Shown in pieces: positions 1 through 11,632 of a stretch of 64,000 bases of DNA. Source of the stretch: Microvelia longipes (taxonomy: Eukaryota > Arthropoda > Insecta > Hemiptera > Veliidae); contig JACMZG010001913.1 in NCBI GenBank assembly GCA_018340805.1, forward strand, positions 6,152,209-6,216,208, read 5' to 3'. Within the stretch, counting starts at the first letter, position 1, and each line of letters starts with the position of its first letter. The translations under genes were made by a program, and so were the position numbers. Under the pieces are notes generated by a model, which saw only the letters and a program-made list of their open reading frames with translations, was not told the DNA's origin and searched no databases.

Positions 1-490
1 GAATAGATATAGACGATGATTTGGGAGAAAATTTAGTTAATTTTAAATATAATTTCGTATTTCTATTCATGATATAACAAGAAATAGAAGGTGCTTTCCT
101 GATAGAAATTATTTGTTTTAATAATAGTCGTTGAAATATGTTATACTGAGGAGATGAAGACTTGAGCACCACAGTACTTGAAGTACCTTTAGTCAGAATA
201 TTAACTATGTTGAAACTTTAAACTGACTACCATTTTACTTTCGCAAAGAGAAGTAAGAATTTAAAACAATCTGCCACTTATGAAACCAACCCTGCAAAAT
301 TCCATTCGTGTAGGCTTACAGGTTATAAAAGCGTTGCTTGTGAACAGTGCGTGCATTGTTTATAAGTAGTTAAGCCCGATAAACGAGTGGAATTGCGAGA
401 GTCAGGACATACAAATTTGGCCCAAATCCGATCCAGAGGTCTCTAAAATTAAAAAAAAAAGTTTAGCATTTATTATTATTGATGTATAGG
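1..490. other. Unassigned AT-rich sequence
   Basis: No open reading frame of note, no RNA gene and no repeat shared with the rest of the window was recognised. Confidence 0.5.
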
Positions 491-530
491 TAATTATTAT
501 TAGCTGATTTAAATCAGCTGATAATAATTA
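491..530. repeat. 40-bp palindrome without spacer
   Basis: Two 20-base arms (TAATTATTATTAGCTGATTT and its complement) meet with no loop and differ at one position. It lies just outside the MITE-A copy and may be part of the repeat that carries it. Confidence 0.8.
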
Positions 531-550
531 CATATTTTATGTAATGCACT

Positions 551-1002
551 ACTGATAACACAAAAGCCGGTTCACTGGTGCAACTAAGTAATGCTGCCAA
601 CCTAACAATTTACAATTTTCTAAAACAAAGTTGGCAATACTTCCGGTTGCTGAATTATTATGTTCTATTATTAATTAATGATTGATTATTCATAAAATAC
701 TAATATAAATATCGGTGCATTACAACATTTAAAGCATTTCAAATTGTAGTTTAACGTATTTATTAAAATTATATTAAAAGTATTCCTCGTCAACTAAATG
801 TAGATTCTTGTATTCCGCCAACCTTTTGCCATCTAAGACCGGTTTTATTAAATACTCAGCAAGTGTTTTAAGTTATAATATTTGTTCTTTACGATCTTTC
901 TTCATTAATAGATATTTATGACAAATATTTAAAATATTGTTTTGTTGTCAGGTTGGTAGCATGACTTAAGTGCACCAGTCAACCGGCTTTCGTGTTATCA
1001 GT
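551..1002 (+). mobile_element. MITE family A, copy 1
   Basis: A 452-bp non-coding element with terminal inverted repeats of about 52 bp that begin ACTGATAACAC and contain AAGCCGGTT. A second copy of almost equal length lies inverted at 31124-31576. Similarity continues about 60 bp beyond the right terminus (1003-1062 matches 31063-31123 inverted), so the two copies sit in a larger shared repeat on that side. No clear target duplication was found and the superfamily is unknown. Confidence 0.85.
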
Positions 1003-1224
1003 GGAATTACATGTGTTTACGGTTCTGTGCTCCTTCATATATAGTATTATTCTAAGACTAAAACTTAAATAGACATTAGGTTGATTATACTTATACATTA
1101 TTTTCCACAAGCCTCGAAAATATTTTATGTGGCAGTTATTAATTAACAGTTTCCTGTTAATTAAAAAAAATTAAAAAATCAAAAAATTAAAAAATTAATC
1201 AAAAATCAAAATTAAAAAAAAATC

Positions 1225-1416
1225 AGGCACGGGGCACTTCAGAATTTTACCTCATCACATCGGATTCGCTACGCTCATCCTTCCGACTTCGGACTCGCTT
1301 TGCTCGTCCTCAGAATATACAAGTTGTTAAATTAATAATGCACCACCTCTTTAGACTCGCTTTGCCCATCCTTAAATAGTAATTAGATTCGTTTTATTCC
1401 CAGTGGTCATCCATCC
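1225..1416 (+). repeat. Dispersed repeat R1, copy 1
   Basis: About 190 bp shared with 34615-34740 (inverted) and 61769-61962. Common blocks include CGGGGCACTTC-like sequence, ACATCGGATTCGCTACGCTC, a GGACTCGCTTTGCTCGTCC block and a GGTCATCCATCCA-like end. It is non-coding. A shorter related stretch lies near 7548-7575. Confidence 0.75.
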
Positions 1417-1546
1417 AAGCACTGAACACGCTCGATATCATAAATGTATATTTCATAGATATAGATATCAAGTACCATAGATATAGATATACTTGTCATA
1501 TTAAAACGAAACTTGTTGTATTTATTTTTTTTTGAGGTAGTATGTA

Positions 1547-2156
1547 ATTGAGCACTTTATTGGACCGTTTTTAGGATGAGAAGCCAATCATTATTGTTAT
1601 AGGAGGTTATTTAGTACTTTTCACCTCCGAGGACAATAATGAATGTAAAAAAACTCCTAGGACGTAAAAGTAATTCATATGTTGCCGCCATTTCTGTAAT
1701 GTAGCGTGTTCAAAAAACAATCTGTGTTAAACCTTTATGAGTTTTCTTTAAAAGCGTTCATTTTGTTTCTGTTTTTGTTCGTAGACTAATTTTTTTTTTC
1801 GTTTTTAAAAGGTGTTCTAATTGACAATTTTTGTGTGTTTATTGTAAAGCTTTTACATTTTTGAGTAAAAGTGTGAAGCTATGGATGAATTTAATGACGG
1901 CGATAATATGGAGTTAATAATAATTGGATGTTTGTTTTTTTTTCAATTAAGTATATAGCGCAGTTTAATGAGTGCTATTTTTTGATTTTTTTAATGAGTG
2001 CTTTATTTAATGAGTGCTGCTGAAAAATAGTGTATGCCATCCGGCTGAGAATGTCTTTATGTCTTGGCAATTTTTGCCGACTCGCTTCGCTCCTCGGTAA
2101 ATCTAATTGCCGTGACTTAAAGACACAATTCTCAGCCTTATGGCATAAATAACTAT
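1547..2156 (+). mobile_element. Dispersed element R2, copy 1
   Basis: About 610 bp shared in the same orientation with 53683-54249, starting TTGAGCACTTTATTGG and ending TGGCATAAATAACTAT. The last ~115 bp (2033-2149) folds into a long imperfect hairpin with arms of about 45 bp. The hairpin tip holds a CCGACTCGCTTCGCTC motif. No matching terminal inverted repeat between the two ends was seen, so the class is uncertain. Confidence 0.8.
1881..1958 (+). CDS. Mini-ORF of 25 codons inside R2
   Basis: A short frame starting MDEFNDGDNMEL and ending QLSI. The other R2 copy has a related frame at 54019-54087 (MDEFNENDNMEL...QLSI). The two differ by length changes that are all multiples of three bases and share the stop codon. 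It could be the stub of the first exon of the protein of an autonomous parent element. It may also be a chance frame; no domain is recognisable in so short a peptide. Confidence 0.3.
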   Translation: MDEFNDGDNMELIIIGCLFFFQLSI

Positions 2157-2479
2157 ATAACGTAATGGTGTATACTTATACTGAATTTCAACTCAATTCG
2201 ATTATTTTCCAATTTTTTTTTAAAAGCGTACACTATTTAAATAAAAAAAATGAACGAATACTGATAAAGAGATGATCCATGCCACATATGTTTTAACAAT
2301 CTTATACAAGGCTGTATGCTTGTCAAATCTCAATCCGATTGCACAATTTTTCCCGCATTTTATATTTTTTTTAAATTTGTGCTTAGTAATCATTGTAGAC
2401 AAATGACGTAAAAGACGCACAGCTACACCCATAGACTGAATTTTGTACAAAACATTCTTCAACACTCTAGCATAAATAC

Positions 2480-2660
2480 GATAGAACCTACGACGATAAC
2501 AGACACACACACACACATACAGACAATCAACTTTGTAAAGACCACCCATGAGGTTTTAAAAATACCTGAAACAGTTAATTCCGGTTACATCCCGGTTTCG
2601 GATTTTATTGAGAACACGTTACTTTTCCTATATACCTATAAATGAGGAAGAGTAAAAATC
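2480..2660 (-). repeat. Dispersed repeat R4 with (GT)n, copy 1
   Basis: On the minus strand a TTTCAGGTATTTTTAAAACC block is followed by GTCTGTATGTGTGTG. The same order occurs at 48648-48720 and, diverged, at 37404-37462. The adjoining 2589-2660 also resembles 58505-58580 (a CCCGGTTTCGG block followed by a TATACC block), so a longer old repeat may be involved. Confidence 0.55.
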
Positions 2661-3425
2661 AATTCCATACTCGGCAGCCGCTTTTAAAGTAACCGTGGCA
2701 CACACTAACACAGAAATGTATTTTCTGCTATTTTCCAATTATCTGATAAAATCTGTTATTGAAATTTTGTTAAAAAAATAGGACAGATTATTCAAAGAAG
2801 ACGCTAAACGAAAAACGGAACGAGCATAAAATATAGATGATTTAATTTTCTTACTCTTTTTGACCCTTCCCTTGGATCCTGGTTTTTAAAATAAGTATTT
2901 GCAGATGGAGTTTTTTTTAAAGTACAATAAAACTGGAAAATAATCATTTTTCTGTTCTTTTAATGTTGTTTAAATTCAGATTTTCACTTTTCTAATGATG
3001 AAGAGGAAAAGTAGTGCTCTAGTCCTAAAAGTTCTGGCGCAGTGGTCCGAATGCCGAGTGAATTTCCTGTGAAATGCGTGTTTCCGTGCTTAACCATATA
3101 TTTCTTGCTTAAAATCCCGTTTATGCATTGTAACTTTAGCAGTTACTCAAAAAGGAAATGCGCATACGTATCCTGTTGCTTATACACCACTATGCCTCTA
3201 AAATTAGCTGAACACACCAAATTATCTGTACTAGCTTAAATCTTTTCTTTTAAATAATGCAGGAAAAATATTTAGGAGCAGTGCTTGATAATTGAGTAAC
3301 TGCTCAAGTCACTTAAGTGCTAAGTGAAACTTAAATGTAAAATAGACTGTTACGGAAACGCGTATTACAAATAAAATTAGACTTGGCTTGGGGACCACTA
3401 GCTAGTATCATTTTGTTGTTAAAGT
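2661..3425. other. Unassigned AT-rich sequence
   Basis: Only short frames with no recognisable protein were seen, and no repeat shared with the rest of the window. Confidence 0.45.
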
Positions 3426-3599
3426 TTAGAATGTAAATAATACGATAAAAAAGTATCCTTCATACCAGGATTCGAACTCTTGTACCCTGGCTTTGAGTAC
3501 CTTGAGTGCTCGTATTGACTTCGGACCATTTTTATTTAAGTCAATGGTCCAAAAATAACATCGTCTCACATGTCTAAAACATCGAAAGGACACCAAATA
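3426..3599 (-). repeat. Repeat R3 copy A, first half, with tRNA-like B box
   Basis: On the minus strand AGAGTTCGAATCCTGG resembles a tRNA T-arm and RNA polymerase III B box. The segment aligns with 48880-49250, and the second half of this copy resumes at 5984-6310 after the foldback insertion. This suggests an old tRNA-related SINE or a larger repeat with a tRNA-like end. No convincing A box was seen. Confidence 0.5.
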
Positions 3600-5983
3600 A
3601 GTAGGTAATGCAGCGACTTGGAGGGCCCCCACTCCTCCCCCTAGGCCACGCCCCTTACCTAGATGCCTTATTAATTGATCATTCTTGATCGGTATCTCGT
3701 TAGGTATACATGGAGGGCTACCTCCTTGATCACCCGTACCTTACTATGTACCCCCTCCCCCTTTTCAGTGTATTATGCTCGTACACTGGACTTGGCTAAA
3801 ATTCGTCTCTCCTTGTATTTGTGTACCTAATTATGATATTTCTTGTAGACCCACCACTCCTACATCACCCACCCCACCCTTTACTTAAAAACAGATTTTT
3901 TCGTCTTATACCATATGAGTTTTTAACGAAGAGCCTCCCCTCTCCTCAACTTACAGCATTCTCCCTACCTCTTTACTTAAGACCAGATTTAGTCTAATTT
4001 TTCATATGAGTCTACCTAACGAAGAGCCTCCCCTCTCCTCAACTCTTACTCCATATTTAGTTTTCAATTATAATACCCCTCCAACTACAAGGCATCAAAA
4101 GATGTAAACTTTGAAAAAAATGAAAGACATGGTTCTTCAAGACGAGCCCCGAAGTATATTTGTACCAAAACAATAGAAGAACCAAAACCCATGAAGTTGT
4201 CACTGTAAATAGTCAGAAAATATTCCAACTTAATTTTAGGAAAGGAAACTATTAGATAATTATTGACTCTGTGCCGTGGGGTTACAAGAAAAGAAAGTAA
4301 TTGTAAACAATATTGATTGAAATTAATTTGTAAACTTTAAATATATTTATGTAAATAAATAATTGTATTAAATTATTTAACCTTACTTCCAATAATCTAG
4401 GGTAATAAATGATCATTAAACAAGTGGAAATTGAAGAAATTTACTGAGAGAGCTACTCTTCTCTACATATTAAAGGATTCAGATGAAAATTTTAGAATAG
4501 AAAACTGGTCTCAAGAAAAAGCATAGAGTTAGTGGTCTTCATAACAAACCCCATATAATAGGGGCATCAGATGTAAAATTTAGACTAGGAAACCGTCTTA
4601 TAGGGGATATATGGTTAAAATTACGATATGAATTATGGAAGGGGGTCATCATTGCATAAACCTATACGGTGGGGTATCGGAAAAAATTAGATTAAATCTG
4701 GTCTTACGTACCAGATGTGAATATTATTATTGAAAAAAATCATCCAGAAAGAGTTGTGTAGAGGGTCATACGGTATCAGCCGAAAAATTAGAGTAAAAAC
4801 AGGTCCTAAGTAGAGGGAGTGGGGATATTTTAACTGAGAACTAAACACAGAGTATGAGTTGTGTAAAAACCTCATTTAACTGGGGTATCAGGTGAAAATT
4901 TTAGACTAGGAAACCGTCTTATAGGGGATATTATGATTAAAATTACACATACCGCATGAAGTATGGAGGGGTAGGGTCATCATTAGATCAAAATTAGTCT
5001 AAATCTGGTCTCAAGTCTCGGATGGATATTATTATTGAAACTACACATACAGCATGAGTTGTGGGTGGGGTTATTACTTAAAAGTCCAATGTGGTAGGTA
5101 AATCATATGAAAATTAGCGTAAAACAGGTCCTAAGTAGAGGGAGTGGGGATATTATAATTGAAAAATAAACATGACGCAAGAGTTGTGGGTAAGAAATAT
5201 GTAAAAACCGCATTTAACTGGGGTATCAGGTGAAAAAATTAGACCAGAAATCTGTTCTGAAGTAGAGGGTAGATAATATGGTAAAAGTAGCCACCCGACG
5301 TGCGTGGGGTGGGGTGGTCTACTAGACATATAAAATCTGGTCATAGAGGGATAAAATAAATGCCCGTTCTAAGGCTTTTCGACCCATCAGGGTATTCACC
5401 CTGCGGAAACCACCTCAGGTGGATTGCATCTACTATCCGCTAAGAATTAATTATTCTTAGAGGGTTTCTTAGAGATTCCAAGTCTTAAGTAAAGGGAGTG
5501 GAGGGGTATTATAATTGAAAACTAAATATGGAGTAAGAGTTGAGGAGAGGGGAGGCTCTTCGTTAGGTAGACTCATATGAAAAATTAGACTAAATCTGGT
5601 CTTAAGTAAAGAGGTAGGGAAGAATGCTGTAAGTTGAGGAGAGGGGAGGCTCTTCGTTAAAAAACTCATATGGTATAAGACGAAAAATCTGTTTTTAAGT
5701 AAAGGGTGGGTTGGGTGATGTAGGAGTGGTGGGTCTACAAGAAATATCATAATTAGGTACACAAATACAAGGAGAGACGAATTTTAGCCGAGTCCAGTGT
5801 ACGAGCATAATACACTGAAAAGGGGGAGGGGGTACTTAGTAAGGTACGGGTGATCAAGGAGGTAGCCTTCCATGTATACCTAACGAGATACCGATCAAGA
5901 ATGATCAATTAATAAGGCATCTAGGTAAGGGGCGTGGCCTAAGGGGAGGAGTGGGGGCCCTCCAAGTCGCTGCATTACCTACT
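3600..5983. mobile_element. Foldback-type element with long inverted repeats
   Basis: The ends AGTAGGTAATGCAGCG form inverted repeats of roughly 480 bp (about 3600-4082 and 5503-5983). CAAATA lies directly outside both ends (3594-3599 and 5984-5989), which fits a 6-bp target duplication. Inner parts of the arms and the 1.4 kb centre share a degenerate subrepeat of roughly 75-100 bp, recognisable by TTAGACTAAATCTGGTC and TATCAGGTGAAAA-like blocks. Long inverted repeats built of subrepeats are typical of foldback elements. There is no transposase frame, so it is non-autonomous. The superfamily cannot be told from what is visible. Confidence 0.9.
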
Positions 5984-6310
5984 CAAATACTTTGAAATAT
6001 GTTGTTTACCTGCCGTATTTTACCGGTATTGACCATGGTCTTTTCGACGTTTTGGTCACTTTAATTGGTCATACTGACTTGCGTCGGACTGGTTTTATTC
6101 GTTCCAGTGCCCACTAAAACATATATAAGAAACCTTTTTCGCGGCAAAAAATAATAATCTTGAATTATAACCCTGAATTATGATGTTGACCCGACAATAA
6201 TTTAACCTATAGCAAACCAGGTTTATGACCTCACAAAAACCTGGTTATTAATAGGAATCTTGTGCTCCCCAAGGTTGATGTTTGTTCCAAGTTTGAACAA
6301 ACAACAATGC
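5984..6310 (-). repeat. Repeat R3 copy A, second half
   Basis: Shares ordered blocks with 48960-49235: a TTGACCATGG/TTTTCGAC segment, a GCGGC(A/G)AAAAA block, AAACCAGGTT(T/A)ATGAC and CCAAGGTTGAT. Together with 3426-3599 it rebuilds one copy interrupted by the foldback element. Confidence 0.6.
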
Positions 6311-8187
6311 TTAATTCGAAAGATAGCGTGTTTAAAAGAAACGGGCTAGAACAACAAATGATTTTTGTACTAAGTTGGAAATTGAACAAATTTATCCGTT
6401 CGAAAGTTAACGTGTTTAAAAATATTGGGCATTTAATTTTATGAAGTACACTGATGAAATGTAGGGATTATTTTTACTTCATTATGGGTTGGAATTATTG
6501 CTTTATTTGAAATTTTGCCGAAATTAGGATAATTAAAATGAGGATAACTGTTGTTAAGTTGGACATTGTTGCACTTTTACACTAAATAACTTAGCATGTA
6601 CAAATTTAATTTGCTTATAACCGTACAAGTGTGAAACCAGACATGTCTTGTAAAGAATATAATCAATATAACAGGTCATGCAAGTATCTCGGTATCATTT
6701 CCGTCTATATAATGATTAGTTTTATATATTTCTTTGTTCGAGGAAATAGCTGAGATAAGAATATTCTCTTTTATGTGATAAGTGTAGGAAATATTGACAA
6801 CTGAAGAGAAAACAGAACCAGAGCGATGTTCTGGACACATCGCTTCAATCTATTTTTCAAATACGTACCAAGAGTACATATTAATGCTGGATTATCACTT
6901 TTTCAACTATTTATTTTATGTACTTACGACAGCAAAATAAGTCATTACTGAACTGTTTTAAGCTGCCAAATGTCATTTTACTAACATTGTCGACAAAATA
7001 TTTAAAAACAGTATAGGAAATTTGTTTGTTAATATTCAACTTCCTAGAGAGTTACAGTACATTTAAATATAATGGCAAAAAGGTCAAAACACCCTAGGAG
7101 GAGAAATGAATTAGGAGGTTATCATGTTGCAGGCTATTGTGTTAATTTCGGTGTATTTTATGTTGTAAACATTTTACCAATCTTAATTTTATCAAGATTA
7201 TTGTTTATGATAATATTTTCTGTAAATTATTATTAAGTATTAAAAATTATTATAAAATATTCCTTTATACCTGCACCGGCTCCGCTTCTGCAGGCAAATC
7301 GCCATTTGACTGACTCGGCTTACGCCTCGGCTAGAATTTCCCGTTACCTGCACTCGTCTTCAACTCAAGGGTTAGTTTATAAAACTCGTCTGCAAAATTC
7401 CATTTTTGCTGCCTAGTAGCATAATATACTATTCTTTTATCTTTACTACTTACTCCATTTGGATGTCCATCCTCTGTTATTATCAAAAGTATGTTCCAGG
7501 GGACCTCAGGATTTAATCTGTTCTTGTTGAGTTTTTGCGTTCATCCTCACCACTTTGCTCGTCCTCAGAAATGAAATAATAGTATTAATACGCCTACCAT
7601 CTATCAATTTACTAACCACGATCTATGATGCTCATAAAAGTGATCTGACATTCCAAAGCTATGCTAGCTGTATTGATATTAAAATTTTCTTCTGGTTTGT
7701 AATGGGAAACCGTTTTAATTAGTACGTTACTACGCTGTGGATTACATATAACATGAAACAACAAATTCCGTCTTTTCCACAAAAATATCTATATTTAAAT
7801 AGCAGAGCCGGCTTTTGGCTTTCGCCATGAACTGTGCCAGAAATTTGAGTCTCTATATGTTGTCCAAAATCTCCGTTAAGGGCTTGGAGCAGACCGTTTT
7901 AACTTCTGGTGGAAGTTAAATAGCATTTTACTCCCAAGATGCATACAAGATTTTGTTTCCAGCGTTAACTTCATTTTATTATTGTTATATTGTTATTTTC
8001 TATGTTTTGTTGTACTTATTTGTATGATTAATATCTCTTTCTTCCTTGGTAGTGAAAAGTGCTGCTTTATTTTCTAAACACTAGTAAATAAACTTCACCA
8101 TATACACCATCGGGAGATAAAATATATTCTCCTCCAGTAAAGAGAAAAAGTGCACTTTTCTCCATTTTGTAGAGAAAAGTGACTCCA
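6311..8187. other. Unassigned AT-rich sequence
   Basis: No gene recognised. A small GC-richer patch at 7270-7360 contains CTGCACCGGCTCCGCTTCTGCAG and GGCTTACGCCTCGGC blocks. A fragment of R1-like sequence occurs near 7548-7575. Confidence 0.4.
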
Positions 8188-8957
8188 GGGGCCCGTTTCA
8201 CAAATATACAAGTCTTTAAGTTACAAAAATTGTAAACAACTTGTAATGACAAATTTACATGTGTTTTCCAGGGTACAGCTGTAGATTTGTAGCATTTTTC
8301 TATTTAATAAACAACATTTTCTTGTGTATTACAATTACTTGTAACATTCACTTGTAAAATTTCTACCAAAGTCTGAACTAGACTGATTTACAGACCATTT
8401 TATTAATATAAAACTTCGTTTTTATTGCAAACTTTTAGTTTATTAGTAATCTGGTTTTACAAACTCTGGTTTTATTAGTAAAAACGTTTTACAAACTCAT
8501 ATTGAGCGTTTGTAAAACGTTTTTATAAATATTACTTCTCTTATTTTAGAAATAATGGCATTCATAATAATTAACTCATATGAATGAAACTAGGTTTTAA
8601 TAATATTTTGAGACATTGTTTACAAAAACTCTTGTAGGTTACAATAAATTTTAATAATATTCGTGAAACGCTTGATTTTGACACTTGTAGTTACAAGTTG
8701 TTTTGTACAATAGTTTGTAAGATTTGTGTGGGAGATAATCAAATTTGATTGGAGTTTGACACAAATATGCTCGTTTCCTAGGAGATTTAAGAAAAATCTT
8801 GTAACCTACAAGTGTTTTTTAATAAAATTGTATGAAGTTCGCTAATAATTACTAGTCCACACTTGTACATTAGTGAAACAAATTTCTTACAATTATTAGT
8901 AAACTTGTAACTTTTTACTTGTAGTATACAAGACTTGTACTTTCGTGAAACGGGTTC
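8188..8957 (+). mobile_element. MITE family B, copy 1
   Basis: About 770 bp with terminal inverted repeats of about 25 bp reading CCCGTTTCACRAA...ACAAGTCTT at both ends. It is rich in ACTTGTA/TACAAGT words and has an internal inverted repeat around AAACGTTTTACAAACTC (8482-8527). A second copy lies inverted at 32129-32785. It is non-coding and no clear target duplication was found. Confidence 0.85.
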
Positions 8958-9059
8958 CTGGTCTGAATCTACAGAAAGAAAAGTACGTAGCGGGAGAAAA
9001 ATGGCTTTGGTTGCCAAAGCAACTATTTTCTTTCCGCTCTGCATATCCCTTTTTCCTTT

Positions 9060-9115
9060 GTTTGTAGCGTCTTAGGTCTTAACTTTAAGGTTGCGAGTTC
9101 AATCCTCGCACTATT
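9060..9115 (+). repeat. tRNA-like fragment
   Basis: GCGAGTTCAATCCTCGC looks like a tRNA T-arm with a pol III B box. The preceding sequence does not fold into a full cloverleaf that I can recognise. It is probably a SINE or tRNA pseudogene remnant. Confidence 0.35.
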
Positions 9116-9315
9116 ATAACACTTTTTTAATAAGTTATATTACGAGTTTTGTGGAATATTTTAAAAACCTTTACTTGTTGAATGTAAAAGTTTTAGATCT
9201 CAGATGGCTACATTTTTGTTTTCGAAACAGGGCAATAATATTTAAAATATGTTAAATAATTGTCTCAAAAACAACATTTATTTATTAATTTGATTATTGG
9301 TCTCCATGATACTTC

Positions 9316-9414
9316 TATAGTTTATAGGTTAGGACACTGAAGAGACTTTTATAAGGCTGTTAATTATTTTATTAATTCCAATACTAAGTCAGTGTCCTAA
9401 CCTATAAACTATAA
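9316..9414. mobile_element. 99-bp mariner-like MITE
   Basis: Perfect 25-bp inverted repeats (9316-9340 and 9390-9414) start TATAGTTTATAGGTTAGG. TA sits at each end, which fits a TA target duplication and hence a Tc1/mariner-type origin. It is non-coding. Confidence 0.85.
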
Positions 9415-9540
9415 CATTTATTTAAAGTTGTGTATTAGTTTTTTTTTAAACTAAATAATTCAATACTAATAATTTATTTAGCAAGATATAAAAAAACCTA
9501 ATATTTAATGACTGTTATAAATGACTTGCATTATTGCATT

Positions 9541-9857
9541 AAATAAACGTAACGTAGGACCTAAAAACGTAACGTAGGACCTAAAATAACGTAAGACCTA
9601 AACGTTATTTTTGTTAAAAATAACGTAGGACCTAAACGTAACGTAGGACCTAAAAACGTAACGTAGGACCTAAAAAATAACGTAGGACCTAAAAATAACG
9701 TAAGACCTAAACGTTATTTTTGTTAAAAATAACGTAGGACCTAAACGTAACGTAACGTAGGACCTAAAAAATAACGTAGGACCTAAAATAACGTAAGACC
9801 TAAACGTTATTTTTGTTAAAAATAACGTAGGACCTAAACGTAACGTAGGACCTAAAA
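9541..9857 (+). repeat. Tandem repeat of AACGTAGGACCTAAA units
   Basis: AACGTAGGACCTAAA and AACGTAAGACCTAAA words recur about 15 times. A larger period of about 110-120 bp is marked three times by CCTAAACGTTATTTTTGTTA. The frequent ACGT core makes it CpG-rich compared with its surroundings. Confidence 0.9.
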
Positions 9858-10175
9858 AGCTTCTAGAGACAAATATTTTTAAGTGCTTGAATATATTCTC
9901 AATTTGTTACTATAATCTAGGGACTGGAAGGCCTCTATTTATTTTACCTGGACACTTAAGGGCCCCATACGTAAGATTAAGGGCCCTAACATACTTCATC
10001 AGAGCCCTAAAGCAGCATAATAAGGCTCTAGATATGTAAGTAATTGAGGATATATTCTAAATTTTAGATTTTTATGGCCCCTATCAATTATACCTTATGT
10101 TTTATAAATACTTAAAATATTTGTAATTTTCTTCTTGAATCTAGGACTTCTAAGGCCCCTATCTTTTATATCTGG
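9858..10175. repeat. Degenerate repeats with GGGCCCTA words (BEL target)
   Basis: TAAGGGCCC, GAGCCCTAA, TATGGCCCCTA and AAGGCCCCTA words recur here and resume after the BEL element (TAAGGGCCCTA near 16351, AGGGGCCTA near 16405). The BEL element therefore inserted into one old repetitive stretch. Confidence 0.45.
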
Positions 10176-10180
10176 GCTTT
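10176..10180. repeat. BEL target site duplication, left
   Basis: GCTTT abuts the TG start of the left LTR and recurs at 16345-16349 after the right LTR. Five bases is usual for BEL/Pao integration. Confidence 0.75.
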
Positions 10181-10311
10181 TGTTAAATAATTCGTTTTTA
10201 TTTTGATTTTAAGGTTTGACAGATTGTATTGACTTATAATAATTTCGTACATTATATTAGTTAAAGGTTTCTGTTAGTTCTTTAATATAATAGGTCGTTA
10301 AGAATTTAAGA
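10181..10311 (+). repeat. 5' LTR of BEL element
   Basis: The first 129 bp are identical to the right LTR. Two further bases (GA here, TA on the right) are needed to meet the target duplication, so the LTR is 129-131 bp. That is short for BEL/Pao, whose LTRs are usually several hundred bp. It starts TG but does not end in the usual CA. Confidence 0.85.
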
Positions 10312-10313
10312 AG

Positions 10314-10328
10314 TGGTGCCGAAACCCG
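10314..10328 (+). promoter_or_regulatory. Primer binding site of BEL element
   Basis: TGGTGCCGAAACCCG begins a few bases after the LTR with the TGG that pairs with a tRNA CCA end. Which tRNA it matches was not determined. Confidence 0.75.
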
Positions 10329-10379
10329 TTCTAAGTTTTGATCTAGTATACGTGCCGCGATATACTGAAACTTTGTGAG

Positions 10380-11256
10380 ATGTCTTTGCCGCTAAGAAGA
10401 AGCCAAAGGAATAAGAAAGGTATTACTCCTGTTAAATATTGTTCTACTGGGAATGTTCCGATGACCTTAGCACCAGAACTCGCCCTGCCCAGTCGCCAGG
10501 GAGACGTTAAAGAGGACAGTGCTAAGCATGATAATAGTGGGAAGAGTCATAATAAGGAACTTCAAGATAAGAACAATATTGACAGTTTAGATATCCCTAA
10601 ACCATCTTGTAGCAATAATTTAGGTTTTAAGCCCACAAGGTCTATGTCTTCTAGTAAGAAACCTACTTTCCGCAGAATTAGCAATTCAAGCCGGGTTAAA
10701 CTTATGGAGGCTGAGTTGCAAGCTGAGGAAGATTTATTAAAGATAAAGGTAGCTCAGGCCGAGTTGGAGGCTCAGCAGCTGTTAGTAAAAAAAACGCCTT
10801 GAACTTGAAAAAGTGAGATTAGCAGAAGAGAGGAGTTCCGTCGCGTCCACGTCTGCAATATCTGTTGCTTCAAATAGAACCGAGGCTAAATCAATAGTAA
10901 AAGTGAATGAGTGGTTGTCGAATAATAGTGTTTATAGTCAGTCAAGCCGGAGAGTGGAGAATACGATGGTAAGGGAAGACGCTGTATGTCATACGTATGA
11001 AGGTTCAGTACCTAGAGAATTCCATAATGAGTCACGACGCGTGAATGACATCTATCAAAGAGCAATCCGAGATGACTCCTATGATCAGCCATTCCTAACA
11101 ACCACCTTACCCAAATCAAAACCCGATCGCGTTGGTGACATCTATTCAAGAAATGCCGAAGGTAACGTGTCTCCAAATCTACCTGTGTATTCGTTAATGA
11201 ACTTCGCCAAAAATCCTTTCAGACGGGATGAAGGAAGTTGTATCGAAAAAGATTGA
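10380..11256 (+). pseudogene. gag: BEL gag, N-terminal part, frameshifted
   Basis: Start at 10380, 69 bases after the LTR, chosen as the first ATG after the primer site. The first 140 residues are basic and polar and end in a charged helical stretch (MEAELQAEEDLLKIKVAQAE) likely to form a coiled coil. The frame breaks at an A8 run (10787-10794) and continues in another frame, seen as 10813-11256, with a serine-rich segment. A second break occurs near 11250. Gag would form the virus-like particle. N-terminal BEL Gag is poorly conserved, so the assignment rests mainly on position. Confidence 0.7.
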
Positions 11257-11632
11257 GGGTGAAATTCGTGTTAAAAAGGATCTTACACCTTTCTCTGGAA
11301 CACCTGAAGAATGGCCTAGCTTTATTGCGTCATATCGGAGGACAGAACAAAAATATAGCCCAGATGAACAACTTGTGAGGCTGCAACACGCGCTAAAAGG
11401 TGAAGCACTTCAAGCTGTACAACCTTTATTTGTGTCCCCTTCAAATATCGCCACCATTATAAAGACTTTAGAGTTAAGGTTTGGAGGCCAGAGTTTATCA
11501 TTCAGTCGCTTACAGAAAAAGCAAAAATATTTCCTGTAGTCAAGGACAACGATGTGACATCCCTTATCAAGTTTTCAACAGTTGTACAGCATCTTTCTGC
11601 TCTGCTGCTAGCTTAGATCGGGAGCTTATCTC
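11228..11632 (+). pseudogene. gag: BEL gag, capsid-like part (DUF1759 type), broken
   Basis: Contains PFSGTPEEWPSFIASY and LVRLQHALKGEAL, which resemble the DUF1759 domain found in arthropod Pao/BEL Gag proteins. The frame shifts near 11500, so the reading apparently continues out of frame towards a stop near 11613. Further coding similarity resumes at 11633 in a third stretch. The domain would build the particle shell. Confidence 0.8.

Noticed and set aside
2220..2549. 109-codon minus frame rich in cysteine and valine
   Set aside because: Part of it is the (CA)n of repeat R4, and no domain or second copy with a conserved frame was seen.
9858..10175. A longer BEL LTR extending left of 10181
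   Set aside because: The right LTR starts just after the polypurine tract at 16214, and sequence left of 10181 does not match the sequence left of 16214.
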